Shown here: positions 8,452 through 17,076 of the stretch, piece after piece | How the letters are laid out: every line of letters starts with the position of its first letter | Numbering within the stretch: the stretch's first letter is position 1 | Origin: Halorientalis pallida | GTDB lineage: Archaea; Halobacteriota; Halobacteria; Halobacteriales; Haloarculaceae | Assembly: GCF_004118325.1 (NCBI RefSeq) | Contig: NZ_RDFA01000003.1 | Span: 62,001 to 126,000 of the forward strand | Direction of reading: 5' to 3' | DNA length: 64,000 bases | Program-made: the position numbers and the translations under genes | Notes under the pieces: generated by a model | Database searches by the model: none | What the model saw: only the letters and a program-made list of their open reading frames with translations | Told to the model about the DNA's origin: nothing

Positions 8452-9099
8452 TCAGGCGACGGGTTCGACGAGATCCTCCAGCGCCGCCTTCGGGTCGTCG
8501 GCCTTCGCGACGCCGCTGGCGAGCAGGACGCCGTCCGCACCCAGGTCCTGTGCGGACGCCAGGTCCTCACCGGTCGAGATGCCGGCCCCACAGAGGACGT
8601 CCACGGAGTCGTCGACGGCGGCCGCAGCGTCGACGGCGTCCCGGACGATGTCGGGGTCGGCCTTGCTGACGGGGGTGCCGGTGCCGATCAACTCGGGCGG
8701 TTCGACGGCGACGGCGTCGGGATCCAGCGCCGCGGCGGCGGCGATCTGGTCGGGGTTGTTGGCACAGACGATGGTCTCGAAGTCGGCGCGTTCGGCGGCG
8801 TCGAGGCTCGCGTCGAGGTCGGCGAGTTTTAGCCGGTTCTCGGAGTGGTTCAGCAGGGTGCCGACCGCGCCGGCGTCGGCGGCGGCCTCCGCGAGCGTCG
8901 AGCCGGTGTGACTGCCGTGCTCGACCGGGCTGACGTGCTGGGCCCAGGTTTCGACGCCGGTGTCGGCCACGGCCGAGAGACGAGCGGCCTGCGGTGCGAT
9001 GGCGATGCGGACGCCCGTGGCGTCGCTGACCTCGTGGGCCGCGGTCGCGACCGCCACGGGGTCACACGGGTACGCCTTCAGGTTGACGAGGACGAACAT
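8452..9099 (-). CDS. tpiA: triosephosphate isomerase
   Basis: This enzyme interconverts glyceraldehyde 3-phosphate and dihydroxyacetone phosphate in glycolysis and gluconeogenesis. At 215 aa it is the short archaeal type. The N-terminal NLKAYP holds the catalytic Lys. LLNHSENRL holds the catalytic His, [11 protein letters not shown] the general-base Glu, and [12 protein letters not shown] the C-terminal phosphate-binding loop. A CTTTATG box lies about 26 bases before the ATG, so the mRNA is leaderless. It is a single-gene unit with no TACT-N8-GAGTA (TrmB) site in its short upstream region. Confidence 0.96.
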   Translation of the reverse strand: MFVLVNLKAYPCDPVAVATAAHEVSDATGVRIAIAPQAARLSAVADTGVETWAQHVSPVEHGSHTGSTLAEAAADAGAVGTLLNHSENRLKLADLDASLDAAERADFETIVCANNPDQIAAAAALDPDAVAVEPPELIGTGTPVSKADPDIVRDAVDAAAAVDDSVDVLCGAGISTGEDLASAQDLGADGVLLASGVAKADDPKAALEDLVEPVA

Positions 9100-9162
9100 A
9101 CCGGGGGGCCGGCCGCGGCGGACATAAAGGGTGGGAGTTCGGCACGGTGAGTCGGAATGCCG

Positions 9163-9170
9163 TTTTAATA
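9163..9170 (+). promoter_or_regulatory. TATA box of HalX regulator gene
   Basis: The box TTTTAATA is centred about 26 bases before the GTG at 9193. This spacing places the transcription start at the start codon and supports the GTG at 9193 as a leaderless start. Confidence 0.6.
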
Positions 9171-9192
9171 CGCCTGGACCAGTACCGGTGAA

Positions 9193-9768
9193 GTGATAGT
9201 CGTGTCATCGGCAACTTCGGAGGCGACAGTGCTGGTCGCGGAAGACGAACAGCACCTCGCGGACCTCTACACCGACTACCTGGCCGAAGACTACGAGGTG
9301 CTGACAGCCTACGGCGGCGAAGCGGCGGTCGACATCCTCCACGACGACGGCGTGGACGTCGACGTGGCACTGCTCGACCGGCGGATGCCGGATCTCTCGG
9401 GCGACAAGGTGCTCGCCGACATCAACGAGAACGGCTGTGACTGTCGGGTCGCGATGGTCACCGCGGTCAACCCCGGCTTCGACATCATCGACATGGGGTG
9501 TGACGACTACCTCGTCAAGCCAGTCTCCCGCGACGATCTGCTCGACGTGGTACAGCGCCTGCTCAAACTCTCGGAGTACAGCGAGAAACACCAGCAACTC
9601 ACCTCGAAGAAGCTGAAACGCAACGTCCTCAAGGTCGAAAAGAGTGCCGCGGAACTGGAGCGCAGCGAGCGCTTCGAGCGGCTGACCGGCGAGATAGAGA
9701 GGCTCGAATCCGAGCTAGACGAGATCGGCGAGGACCTCTCGATCGAAGACGTCCAGCGTCACATCTAG
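9193..9768 (+). CDS. HalX-domain response regulator
   Basis: This is a 191-aa two-component response regulator. The N-terminal receiver domain has the acidic pair EDE near residues 15-17, the phospho-acceptor Asp in [13 protein letters not shown] (about residue 61) and the conserved Lys in [10 protein letters not shown]. The C-terminal ~65 residues ([14 protein letters not shown] onward) match the helical HalX domain that is specific to haloarchaea. No DNA-binding domain is present, so output is probably by protein contact. No histidine kinase is adjacent. It converges with the Mbf1-like gene, overlapping by 4 bases. Confidence 0.9.
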   Translation: MIVVSSATSEATVLVAEDEQHLADLYTDYLAEDYEVLTAYGGEAAVDILHDDGVDVDVALLDRRMPDLSGDKVLADINENGCDCRVAMVTAVNPGFDIIDMGCDDYLVKPVSRDDLLDVVQRLLKLSEYSEKHQQLTSKKLKRNVLKVEKSAAELERSERFERLTGEIERLESELDEIGEDLSIEDVQRHI

Positions 9769-10325
9769 GAGTCCTTTCGCTGCACCACGTCGCCCAGCGT
9801 GTACTCGCCGTCACTGGAGCCGCCGCTCCACTCCGTGTCGTCGGCGCTGCCGCCCCCCTCGGTCAGCACGATATCGAGTGCACGTTCGAGTTTGGTCTGG
9901 ACCGAGTCGCTCGGGAGCGTGTCGCCGCGTTCGAGTTTACGGATGAGGCTGGCCTTCTCGTTGAGCTGTTTTGCCAGTTCTTCCTGGCTCAGTCCCGCAG
10001 TTTCACGGGCCTGCCGGATACGCTGGTCGTAGTCCTGTGCCACCTCGTCCATCTCGTCGAACATATCGCGCCGACCGCGACCACCGCCCCCACCACCGGA
10101 CGACGAACTCCCGCTGGAACTCGACCCACCGCTGGAGCCCGAACTCTCGGCGCCCGACCCGGAGGAACTGCTCGTCGAGTACTTCGTGGACGAGCTCGAA
10201 CTGCTCTGGGTGCGGACCTCGGTGCCGAAATCGGCACAGTCGTCACAGACGTCGAGTTCTGCGCCTTCGACTTTCACCGTGTTCGGCGAGCCCGTATCGG
10301 CTCCGCACATCTCACACTGGACCAT
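9765..10325 (-). CDS. multiprotein bridging factor type 1-like HTH protein
   Basis: This 186-aa protein has the archaeal MBF1 architecture. An N-terminal zinc ribbon (CEMCGADTG then CDDCADFG) is followed by a Ser/Gly-rich flexible linker (about residues 45-90) and a cro/C1-type helix-turn-helix (QARETAGLSQEELAKQLNEK, about residues 108-127). MBF1 is thought to couple regulators to the basal transcription apparatus. The ATG at 10325 lies 26 bases after the centre of a TTTATAC box, so the mRNA is leaderless. The Ser/Gly linker is long and low-complexity compared with other archaeal MBF1. Confidence 0.9.
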   Translation of the reverse strand: MVQCEMCGADTGSPNTVKVEGAELDVCDDCADFGTEVRTQSSSSSSTKYSTSSSSGSGAESSGSSGGSSSSGSSSSGGGGGGRGRRDMFDEMDEVAQDYDQRIRQARETAGLSQEELAKQLNEKASLIRKLERGDTLPSDSVQTKLERALDIVLTEGGGSADDTEWSGGSSDGEYTLGDVVQRKDS

Positions 10326-10390
10326 GCCAGTGCCTTCGCCACGCCCGTGTATAAATCGTACGCCAGGCGACACGGCCACAGAGACAGGAA

Positions 10391-11017
10391 TCAGGACAGC
10401 GCCCGGAAGGCGCCGACGAACCGCTGGAGCGCCGTCAGGTGCCCGACCAGGGCGAAGACGACGAGCAACCACCCGGCCGCAGTGAACCCGTACAGCGACT
10501 CCGGGACTACCGTCGAGTACAGGGCGATCACGCCGATGAGTGCCAGCCGATCGGCCCGGCCCAGCAACCCGCCGTACACCCGATCCAGCCCGACCGCCTG
10601 GGACTGCGTGCCGAGATACGAAGTCATGAGGACGCCGGTGACGGCCGCCAGCCCGAGCGGGTAGCGGTCGACGCCCGCGGCCAGGCCCACGATCATCACG
10701 ATGTCGGCGTAGCGGTCGAGGACGTGATCCAGCAGGTCGCCGGCTCGGGAGTCCGTCCCGAGTTGGCGGGCCAGCGCGCCGTCCAGCAGGTCGAGCCAGC
10801 CGTTCAGGAACACGAACAGCGCGCCGACGAGGTACCAGAGCGGGTCGCCGGCAGCCGTCCGCCCGCCGCCCCCGAGGTAGAACGCCCCGCCAGCGCCGGC
10901 CGCGAGGACGAAGGCGATCACGCTCACGACGTTCGGCGTCACGCCCAGTTTGCTCGACGCAGTCACGAACGGCGTCAGGGCGCGGTCGGCAAGCGGCCTG
11001 AGTCTGTCGAGGGTCAT
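10391..11017 (-). CDS. CDP-alcohol phosphatidyltransferase (archaetidyl transferase)
   Basis: This 208-aa membrane enzyme has the full CDP-alcohol transferase signature D..DG..AR...G...D...D in DLLDGALARQLGTDSRAG followed by DLLDHVLD (about residues 75-100). There are about five to six membrane helices. Such enzymes replace CMP on CDP-archaeol by a polar head group (inositol phosphate, glycerol phosphate or serine); which one is not readable here. Its start overlaps the stop of the adenylate kinase gene by ATGA, making it the last gene of hisC-adk-pgs. Confidence 0.88.
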   Translation of the reverse strand: MTLDRLRPLADRALTPFVTASSKLGVTPNVVSVIAFVLAAGAGGAFYLGGGGRTAAGDPLWYLVGALFVFLNGWLDLLDGALARQLGTDSRAGDLLDHVLDRYADIVMIVGLAAGVDRYPLGLAAVTGVLMTSYLGTQSQAVGLDRVYGGLLGRADRLALIGVIALYSTVVPESLYGFTAAGWLLVVFALVGHLTALQRFVGAFRALS

Positions 11018-11520
11018 AGGTACTCGATGAACGAGACGGTGCCGGCGCTCGGGTCGCGGTCGCCGTCGATCACACGCTCTATCTCCCCGGCGACCGCCTC
11101 TGGGTCCCGGTCCGTCGCGTCGATCTCGTAGACCGAGTCCTCGCCGTGACGGTCGACCGACTCCGCGAGGATCACGTCGAGCGCTTCGCTCTCGGCGTTC
11201 TCTTCGGCTTTGGCAGTGGGTTCGCCGCGTTCGGTCAGCCGCCGCTCCAGTTCTCCCGGGTGACAGCGCAGGACGACCACGCGGTCCACGTCTAGCCGGT
11301 GGGCCAGGTGCGAGTCCAGCAGGAGGTCGTCACGGTCGCTCAGCCGGTCGGCCACGGCGTCCAGGTCGGCGACGAGACTGTCGCGTTCCTCGTCTCGCCC
11401 GGTAGCGAGCCCCTCCTCACGGATGACCTCGTTGAGGTGGACGAGGTCGAGACCGGACTCGACTCGCTCCGTCGCAGTGGTCTTGCCCGTCCCGGGCGTG
11501 CCCGTGACCGCGACTCTCAC
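11014..11520 (-). CDS. archaeal adenylate kinase (AK6/Fap7 type)
   Basis: This 168-aa nucleotide kinase has the P-loop GTPGTGKTT at the N-terminus, a short NMP-binding region (LNEVIREEGLATGRDEERDS) and DSHLAHRLDVDRVVVLRC, as in the Fap7/AK6 family. Relatives act as adenylate kinases and in 18S/16S rRNA maturation. The start is the GTG at 11520, whose TGA-overlapping position (GTGA) with hisC makes it translationally coupled. Longer in-frame forms run into hisC and are rejected. Confidence 0.9.
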   Translation of the reverse strand: MRVAVTGTPGTGKTTATERVESGLDLVHLNEVIREEGLATGRDEERDSLVADLDAVADRLSDRDDLLLDSHLAHRLDVDRVVVLRCHPGELERRLTERGEPTAKAEENAESEALDVILAESVDRHGEDSVYEIDATDRDPEAVAGEIERVIDGDRDPSAGTVSFIEYL

Positions 11521-12590
11521 GTGTCGATCACCCCGTTCAGCACGTCGACGGCTCGCTCCATCTGCTCGGGCGTGCCACAGGTGATCCGTACGCACTCGGG
11601 CAGGCCGAAACTCGAACAGTCGCGGACGATGATCCCCTCGCGCTGGGCGGCGTCGGTCACAGCTTCACCGTCCCCCACTTCCGCCAGCACGAAGTTCCCC
11701 TGGCTCTCCCAGGTGCGGGCGTCGAGGTTCTCGTAGAGGTACTCGCGGGCGGTCTCGACCATCGCCACCGTCTCCTCGATGTGGGCGTCGTCGTCGAGCG
11801 CCGCCAGTCCCGCTCGACAGGTGAGTTCGCCGGTGTCGAAGGGGGTGTGAATCCGGGCGTAGGCGTCGGCCCAGTCCTCGGGGACAAGCCCGTATCCCAG
11901 TCGCATCCCGGCCAGTCCGTAGGCCTTCGAGAACGTCCGGAGGACGGCCACGTCGTCGCGCTCGCGGACGAGGTCCACCGCGCTGGGCAGGTCCGCGAAC
12001 TCGCCGTAGGCCTCGTCCACGAGGATCAGCGTGTCCTCGTCGGTCCCGTCGGCCAGTCGTTCGACTTCGTCCAGTGGCATGACCGAGCCCGTCGGGTTGT
12101 GCGGGCTGGTGACGGCGACGATACGCTCGCCGTCGTACGCGTCGAGTACCGCGTCGGCCGTCTGTTCGAAGTCGTCAGCTTTCGACAGGCGGTAGTTGGT
12201 CACCTCACCGTGGTGGTAGCGCGCGCTCATGGCGTAGTAGGCGAAGCCCGGACGTGGTACCAGCACGCGCTCACCCGGGCGAATGAGTGCCCGCGAGAAG
12301 CAGTCGAGGACGCCGTCGCCGCCGTTTGCCAGCCAGACCTGCTCGGACGCGACGTTCCAGTCGTCGGCCAGGCGTTCGATCAGGTCGGTGTGTGAACTCT
12401 TCGGGTAGAGGTGTACCGAGTCGGCGTGCTCGCGGATCGCGGCAGCCGCCTTCGGGCTGGGACCCAGTACGTTCTCGTTCGAGGAGAGTTTCACCAGCGC
12501 CTCGGGATCGAGTCCCAGATCCCGGGCGACCTCTTCGATCCCCCGCCCGGCCCGGTAGACGGAGTGGTCCGACAGGTCCCGTGGTTCCAT
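11517..12590 (-). CDS. hisC: histidinol-phosphate aminotransferase
   Basis: This 357-aa fold-type I PLP enzyme transfers an amino group in histidine biosynthesis. The internal-aldimine Lys is in RTFSKAYGLAGMRLGYG (about residue 220). Other family marks are SSNENVLGPSP near the N-terminus, TSPHNPTGSVM, and LVDEAYGEFADL (PLP-binding Asp/Tyr). The ATG at 12590 has a CTTAAGAA box 26 bases before it, giving a leaderless mRNA. It is the first gene of a three-gene operon with overlapping ends. The other his genes are not in the window. Confidence 0.95.
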   Translation of the reverse strand: MEPRDLSDHSVYRAGRGIEEVARDLGLDPEALVKLSSNENVLGPSPKAAAAIREHADSVHLYPKSSHTDLIERLADDWNVASEQVWLANGGDGVLDCFSRALIRPGERVLVPRPGFAYYAMSARYHHGEVTNYRLSKADDFEQTADAVLDAYDGERIVAVTSPHNPTGSVMPLDEVERLADGTDEDTLILVDEAYGEFADLPSAVDLVRERDDVAVLRTFSKAYGLAGMRLGYGLVPEDWADAYARIHTPFDTGELTCRAGLAALDDDAHIEETVAMVETAREYLYENLDARTWESQGNFVLAEVGDGEAVTDAAQREGIIVRDCSSFGLPECVRITCGTPEQMERAVDVLNGVIDT

Positions 12591-12683
12591 ATACGAGGGA
12601 AGCGGACCGCGATTCTTAAGCCTACTTGAACGATCCGGCCGGAACTCACCAGTTTCAAGAGGTGATGCCTCCAGCACTCCGGT

Positions 12684-13139
12684 ATGGCGTCTATCGACCT
12701 GACAATCGGGTACGTAATACACATGCTCTTTGCCGGCCTCTGGACCGGCAGCGTCCTGTTCATGACCTACGGCGTCCTCCCGATCGCCCGGGAGGGCAGT
12801 ATCGACACCGACCCCTTCGCCGACATCACGAGCCGCCTGCTCACGCTCTCGCGGGCCTCCGCGCTGATCCTGTTCCTGACCGGCGGCCACCTCGCGGGCA
12901 ACCTCTACACCGTCGGGACGCTGACCGGTTCGACGCGTGGCTACCTCGTCATCGCCATGATCGTCCTCTGGCTGGCGCTGGCGGGCCTCGTCGAGGTCGG
13001 CACAAGCAAGATCAGCGACGGCCTCGCCGAACGGAAGCTCCGCGAACCCGCGAACAACGCCCGGCCGTTCTTCCTCGCCGGCTCCGTGGCCGCGCTCGGT
13101 CTCCTGGTCACCGCCGGCCTGCTCCTGGGCGGTTTCTGA
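12684..13139 (+). CDS. CopD-like four-helix membrane protein
   Basis: This 151-aa integral membrane protein has four predicted membrane helices (about residues 8-28, 50-72, 86-106 and 125-148). The first, GYVIHMLFAGLWTGSVLFMTYGVLP, has the His and aromatic pattern seen in CopD/DUF2214-type proteins, but no clear copper ligands are visible. It stands alone, diverging from hisC. Function is unknown; a role in copper or heme handling would be speculation. Confidence 0.7.
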   Translation: MASIDLTIGYVIHMLFAGLWTGSVLFMTYGVLPIAREGSIDTDPFADITSRLLTLSRASALILFLTGGHLAGNLYTVGTLTGSTRGYLVIAMIVLWLALAGLVEVGTSKISDGLAERKLREPANNARPFFLAGSVAALGLLVTAGLLLGGF

Positions 13140-13157
13140 TCCACGGCGACCCGTTCT

Positions 13158-14786
13158 CTACAGCCGTTCGTCGACGTGATCCGCACACTTCAGCGACAGC
13201 GCCGCGATCGTAAGCGTGGGATTCAGCGCCCCGGGCGTGACGAACACGCTGCTCGACGCCACCGAGAGGTTGGGCACGTCGTGGGTGCGCAACTGCGGGT
13301 TCACCACGCTTTCGTCGGGGTCGCTCCCCATCCGGGTCGTCCCCATGTGGTGGTAGGCCGGGCCGGTGTTCTCGGGGCCGACCGTCCAGCCGATGTCGAC
13401 GCCCAGCTCTTCGAGAACCGCGTGCTGGATCTCGTTGGCGCGACGGATCGTCCGTTCGGTCCGGGCGTCCAGCGACCACGTGATGTCGGGCACAGGGTTG
13501 CCGTGGTCGTCGGTGGTCGAGGTGTCGAGCGTGATGCGGTTCTCCTTCCTGGGTAACTGGCCGACCAGCCCACCCATGGCGATGTTGTTGCCGTAGGCTC
13601 CCCGGAGGGAGTCGAGCAGGTCGTCGCCGAACTCGTCGGCGCTCAGCGCCAGTTCGACCGGTGAGGGGCCAGCGTAGTTCAGGAACTCCAGTTTCATCGG
13701 GCCGAGGTCGGTGTCGCTCCCCGGAATCCCGCCGTCGGTTCCTTCGGTCGCCCGGCCCGGATCGTCGTAGAACTGGTGACACTCGCTGGTGATGAAGCCG
13801 ACGTGGTTCTGTCGGGTCCGTTCGTCGAGCAGGCCGCCGGCACCGCAGAAGAGGTGTTCGGTGAAGTAGCGGCCGACGAATCCAGAACTGTTGGCGAGTC
13901 CGTCCGGATGGTCCGCCGAACGGGACATGAGCAACAGTCTGGGGATCTCGACGCCGCCACAGGCCAAGACGAATTCACGAGCGGTCTGACGGTGGCTCTC
14001 GTCGTCGGGCGTGGCGTAGCGGGCGGCCTCGACGCGGCCAGCATCGTCCGTTTCGAGTTCCTGGACCGGCGCGCGATCGATTACGCGAGCGCCCGCGTCC
14101 TCGGCCTTGCGGACGTGCACGTCGGCGCTGTACTTCGCGCCCGAGGGACAGACCGGCTTGCAGGTGCCGTAGCCCACACAGGCGCTCCGGTCGTCGTAGC
14201 CTTCGGAGTTACGCGCGTTCGGGACCGAGTGCATCACGACGCCCAGTCGCTCGCAGGCCTCGGCGAACAGCGAGTCGCTGTAGGAGGGCTCGAACGCGGG
14301 GAGCGGGTGGGGTTCGTCCCGCGGCGGCGCGAACGGGTTGTCCGAGGCCCCCGAGACCCCCAGTTCAGTTTCGGCCGTGGCGTAGTACGGTTTCAGATCG
14401 TCGTACCCGACGGGCCAGTCGGCGGCGACGCCGTCCCGGGTCCGACGCTCGAAGTCGGCCTCGTGGTGGCGCATCACCATCCCCTGCCAGTGGAGCGTGG
14501 AGCCACCGATCCCCTTGACGCGGGCGCTGTTGAGCGGGTAGAACTTCTCACCGCTGCTGGCGTAGGCGTCGCGTTCGCCGCCCATGTCCCACACCGAGGT
14601 ATCGGAGTGGGCGGGCCTGATGGCCCGCTCCATCCGGTCGAGGCGCGACCCGAATTCGAATCGCGGCCCCGCCTCGAGCACGACGACCTCGTGCCCCGAC
14701 TCGGCGAGGCGGTGGGCGGCGAGCGCGCCAGCCGGCCCTGCCCCGACGACGCACACGTCGACCCGCTCGCTCGGCCGTCGATCCAT
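13158..14786 (-). CDS. GMC-family oxidoreductase
   Basis: This 542-aa FAD enzyme belongs to the glucose-methanol-choline group. The Rossmann motif is VVGAGPAGALAAHRL (about residues 13-27) followed by VVVLEAG. The GMC signature region is GIGGSTLHWQGMVMR. A four-Cys-like segment CVGYGTCKPVCPSGAKYS is typical of gluconate/sorbosone-type dehydrogenases. The C-terminal catalytic His is in PAYHHMGTTRMG and the final FAD-contact helix is PGALNPTLTIAAL. The substrate is probably an alcohol or sugar. It is leaderless from ATG 14786, and a 14-bp palindrome overlaps its promoter. Confidence 0.92.
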   Translation of the reverse strand: MDRRPSERVDVCVVGAGPAGALAAHRLAESGHEVVVLEAGPRFEFGSRLDRMERAIRPAHSDTSVWDMGGERDAYASSGEKFYPLNSARVKGIGGSTLHWQGMVMRHHEADFERRTRDGVAADWPVGYDDLKPYYATAETELGVSGASDNPFAPPRDEPHPLPAFEPSYSDSLFAEACERLGVVMHSVPNARNSEGYDDRSACVGYGTCKPVCPSGAKYSADVHVRKAEDAGARVIDRAPVQELETDDAGRVEAARYATPDDESHRQTAREFVLACGGVEIPRLLLMSRSADHPDGLANSSGFVGRYFTEHLFCGAGGLLDERTRQNHVGFITSECHQFYDDPGRATEGTDGGIPGSDTDLGPMKLEFLNYAGPSPVELALSADEFGDDLLDSLRGAYGNNIAMGGLVGQLPRKENRITLDTSTTDDHGNPVPDITWSLDARTERTIRRANEIQHAVLEELGVDIGWTVGPENTGPAYHHMGTTRMGSDPDESVVNPQLRTHDVPNLSVASSSVFVTPGALNPTLTIAALSLKCADHVDERL

Positions 14787-14797
14787 CTCGGCCGGGA

Positions 14798-14816
14798 TTA
14801 GGTGAGCCTAAACTTA
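14798..14816 (-). promoter_or_regulatory. promoter with DtxR/IdeR-like palindrome
   Basis: On the minus strand the box CATAAGTTTAGG (centre about 14812) lies 26 bases before the GMC oxidoreductase ATG. Overlapping it is the perfect palindrome TTAGG-TGAG-CCTAA (14798-14811), which resembles half of the IdeR/DtxR consensus TTAGGTTAGSCTAACCTAA. Its place between TATA and start fits a repressor site. Metal control is inference. Confidence 0.5.
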
Positions 14817-14886
14817 TGGCTTCTGGTGTCGGCCGGCGGACACCCGTGGCTGGGGAGTGCAGAGGGGGCGACCGAGAAAGCGCGTT

Positions 14887-15660
14887 TCAGGGGATGTGGA
14901 CGGTATTTCGGAGGGTACCGATGCCCTCGACCTCGACCGCGACTTCGTCGCCGTCGGCCAGCGGGCCGACGCCGGCGGGGGTGCCCGTCGAGATCACGTC
15001 GCCGGGTTCGAGCGTCATGTAGGTCGTGATCTCTTCGATCAGTTCGGGGACGGAGAAGATGAACTGGTCGCGGGAGGACTGCTGTTTGACTTCTCCGTTG
15101 ACGCGGCACTCGATGGTCGCGTCCTCGGGGACGTGTTCCGGGGTCGCGACCAGCGGGCCGATGGGAGCGGCGTCGTCGAAGGCCTTGCCGCGGACCCAGT
15201 TCTGCTCGACTTCCTGGTCGTCCCGGTTCGAGAGGTCGTTGAGACAGGTGAAGCCGGAGACGTAATCCATGGCCGCGCCGGCGGTCACGTCCTTGCAGCG
15301 CTCGCCGATGACGACGGCGAGTTCGGCCTCGTAGTCGATGCGTGCCTTGTTGGCCGGGAGTTGGACCGTCTTGTTGTGGCTGGTGACCGTGTTGGGTGGT
15401 TTGAGAAAGAGGAGCGGGCGGTCCGGGACCTCCTCGTCCTGTTCGGCGGCGTGATCGGCGTAGTTGAGGCCGACACAGACGATCTTGGTGGGTTCACAGG
15501 GCGGGAGGATCTCGACCTCGTCGGGAGCGAACTTCTCGTCGCCAAACGAGATGCGTCCGTACGGTCCGGCCGCGGCCGTCACCAGTTCTTCCCCGTTCTC
15601 GACGGTCCAGCGACCCCCACGCACGTTGCCCGCGGAATCCCGGAAGCGCACGCGTTTCAT
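14887..15660 (-). CDS. fumarylacetoacetate hydrolase family protein
   Basis: This 257-aa enzyme has the FAH C-terminal fold. Key pieces are [27 protein letters not shown], the metal-binding [12 protein letters not shown] (Glu-x-Glu), [16 protein letters not shown], and the closing [15 protein letters not shown]. Relatives hydrolyse or decarboxylate 2-oxo/enol acids such as 2-hydroxyhepta-2,4-diene-1,7-dioate or acylpyruvates. The length fits acylpyruvase-type members. It is leaderless from ATG 15660, with a CTTATCAG box 26 bases upstream. The pathway is not clear from its neighbours. Confidence 0.9.
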   Translation of the reverse strand: MKRVRFRDSAGNVRGGRWTVENGEELVTAAAGPYGRISFGDEKFAPDEVEILPPCEPTKIVCVGLNYADHAAEQDEEVPDRPLLFLKPPNTVTSHNKTVQLPANKARIDYEAELAVVIGERCKDVTAGAAMDYVSGFTCLNDLSNRDDQEVEQNWVRGKAFDDAAPIGPLVATPEHVPEDATIECRVNGEVKQQSSRDQFIFSVPELIEEITTYMTLEPGDVISTGTPAGVGPLADGDEVAVEVEGIGTLRNTVHIP

Positions 15661-15722
15661 GTCCCGCGAATCGGAGCGCCGCCTGATAAGCGTTTACAAG
15701 CATTCATCTCTTACACCACCCC

Positions 15723-15962
15723 GTGTACCGAGTGGCCTGTTGCCTGCTGGTGGTTCTCGCGGCCGCGCCGTCGGCCGTCGTGCCGACGACAGCCGAGGCG
15801 GGCGTGACTCCCGCCACCGCGTCCAGCAACGCGACGGCCACGGAGACCGCGACGGCCGATCGGACAGTGATGGTGTCGGACGGGACCTTCGGCGGGTTCA
15901 CGCTCGGGGCGGCGATCCTGGCGGTCGTGGTCGCGGGGTCGTACCGCTATCTGCGGGGCTGA
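15723..15962 (+). CDS. small exported membrane-anchored protein, 79 aa
   Basis: A GTG-started small gene. Residues 1-24 form a Sec-type signal ([15 protein letters not shown]). A Thr/Ala-rich, possibly O-glycosylated middle follows, then a C-terminal membrane helix ([18 protein letters not shown]). A TTTACAAG box lies about 27 bases before the GTG, so it is leaderless. No known family is recognised. It resembles tiny surface-anchored haloarchaeal proteins of unknown role. Confidence 0.55.
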   Translation: MYRVACCLLVVLAAAPSAVVPTTAEAGVTPATASSNATATETATADRTVMVSDGTFGGFTLGAAILAVVVAGSYRYLRG

Positions 15963-16024
15963 GGCGGTCGGCTCTGCAGGCTCCTGTACCGTTAAGTGGG
16001 CTTCGACCCAACCGATTCGTTGCA

Positions 16025-16753
16025 ATGGAACTCACCTGGTACGGTCACGCGACCTGGAGTGTCTCGGTCGGTGACACCGACATCCTGATCGATCCGTTCT
16101 TCGACAATCCGAAGACCGACACCGCGGCCGCCGACCTCGAGCCGGACGTGGTACTCGTGACCCACGGCCACGACGACCACGTCGCCGACGTGGGCGAGTA
16201 CACCGACGCGACGCTCGGCGGGACACCCGAAGTCGTCGGCCACCTCGCGGAGGAACACGACTTCGCCGAGGACGACGTGGTCGGGTTCAACCTCGGGGGC
16301 ACCGTCGAGTTCGGCGACGCCTACGTGACGATGCATCGCGCCGACCACACGAACGGCCTCGAAGGCGGCTTCAACGCCCCGAGCGGCGGTAACTGTGCCG
16401 GCTACGTCATCAGCGACACCGTGCCGACGCAGGTCGCCGACGAGGACTCGACCACGTTCTACCACGCCGGCGACACCGGCCTGATGACCGAGATGCGCGA
16501 AGTCATCGGCCCGTACCTCGAACCCGACGCCGCGGCCCTGCCCGTCGGCGACCACTTCACGATGGGCCCGATGCAGGCCGCCGTCGCGGCCGACTGGCTC
16601 GACGTCGAGCACGTCTTCCCGATGCACTACGACACGTTCCCGCCCATCGAGATCGACACCGATCGGTTCGTCGAAGAAGTGGCCGCGACCGGCAGCGACG
16701 CCGAGGTCCACGTCCTCGACGGCGACGAGTCCGTCGACCTGGACGGCCTGTAA
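16025..16753 (+). CDS. UPF0173 metal-dependent hydrolase
   Basis: This 242-aa metallo-beta-lactamase-fold protein starts [11 protein letters not shown], the typical UPF0173 opening. It carries the metal motif THGHDDH (HxHxDH), the later GDTGLMTEM for the bridging Asp, and [10 protein letters not shown] with the last His. The Gly-rich loop HFTMGPMQA is also family-typical. The true substrate of UPF0173 proteins is poorly known. It has its own start at the ATG at 16025; the longer frame upstream runs over the small exported gene and is not used. Confidence 0.93.
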   Translation: MELTWYGHATWSVSVGDTDILIDPFFDNPKTDTAAADLEPDVVLVTHGHDDHVADVGEYTDATLGGTPEVVGHLAEEHDFAEDDVVGFNLGGTVEFGDAYVTMHRADHTNGLEGGFNAPSGGNCAGYVISDTVPTQVADEDSTTFYHAGDTGLMTEMREVIGPYLEPDAAALPVGDHFTMGPMQAAVAADWLDVEHVFPMHYDTFPPIEIDTDRFVEEVAATGSDAEVHVLDGDESVDLDGL

Positions 16754-16803
16754 CTCCGGCGCTCCGTCTTTCAGCTCGGACGGCGTGTCAACCGCCCCCA
16801 CTG

Positions 16804-16810
16804 TTATAAA
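16804..16810 (+). promoter_or_regulatory. TATA box before hairpin-rich region
   Basis: The sequence TTATAAA is a near-consensus haloarchaeal TATA box. No coding start lies 20-35 bases downstream except a five-codon frame, so it probably drives a non-coding RNA or a leader of about 240 bases. Confidence 0.6.
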
Positions 16811-16832
16811 CGACCGTCCATAACCGGCGACA

Positions 16833-17045
16833 GCATCAGTGGGGATGGAAGACGTGTGTTAGATGCCTATTCGGTCGGGGGTGGGACCAGCGACCGAGGG
16901 GGCACCGTGTTACAGGCTTCGGCCTGTCGGACGACGCACCATGGGTGGGGACCCAGTTGCCACGTGGGGGTGGCACCGACACGCATCGTCCGCCGCGGAC
17001 ACCGTTTCTTCGCGACCGGCCGCCGAGCGGTGCGACCGTGACAAC
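16833..17045 (+). ncRNA. candidate structured non-coding RNA
   Basis: This is inferred from a strong upstream TATA box, the absence of a good reading frame and at least five consecutive perfect short stems, one closed by the very stable cUUCGg tetraloop. Possible long-range pairing is GATGC with GCATC and CGTGTT with GACACG. The ends are estimates. It could equally be the 5' leader of the following small gene. Confidence 0.35.
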
Positions 17046-17076
17046 GCTGAAGCCACTCGGCCGCCACAGTCGGGGT

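Larger units (their letters stand above)
16754..17076 (+). other. 323-base non-coding stretch with promoter and many hairpins
   Basis: No convincing gene lies here. It has a clear TATA box at 16804-16810, after which transcription would start near 16833. The segment 16860-17030 holds a run of GC-rich inverted repeats: TCGGTCG/CGACCGA, ACAGGC-TTCG-GCCTGT (a cUUCGg tetraloop), TGGGT-GGGG-ACCCA, TGCCAC-GTGGGG-GTGGCA and GTCC/GGAC. It may be a small structured RNA or a long leader of the gene at 17077. It lacks the SRP helix 8 and RNase P core motifs. Confidence 0.5.

Noticed and set aside
16842-16863. Five-codon mini-frame MEDVC near the TATA box
   Set aside because: Too short and lacking a biased composition; no link to a downstream pathway gene.
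16833-17045. SRP (7S) RNA or RNase P RNA
   Set aside because: The SRP helix 8 GGAAG...AGCAG core and the RNase P GAGGAAAGUCC core are absent; only general hairpins are seen.
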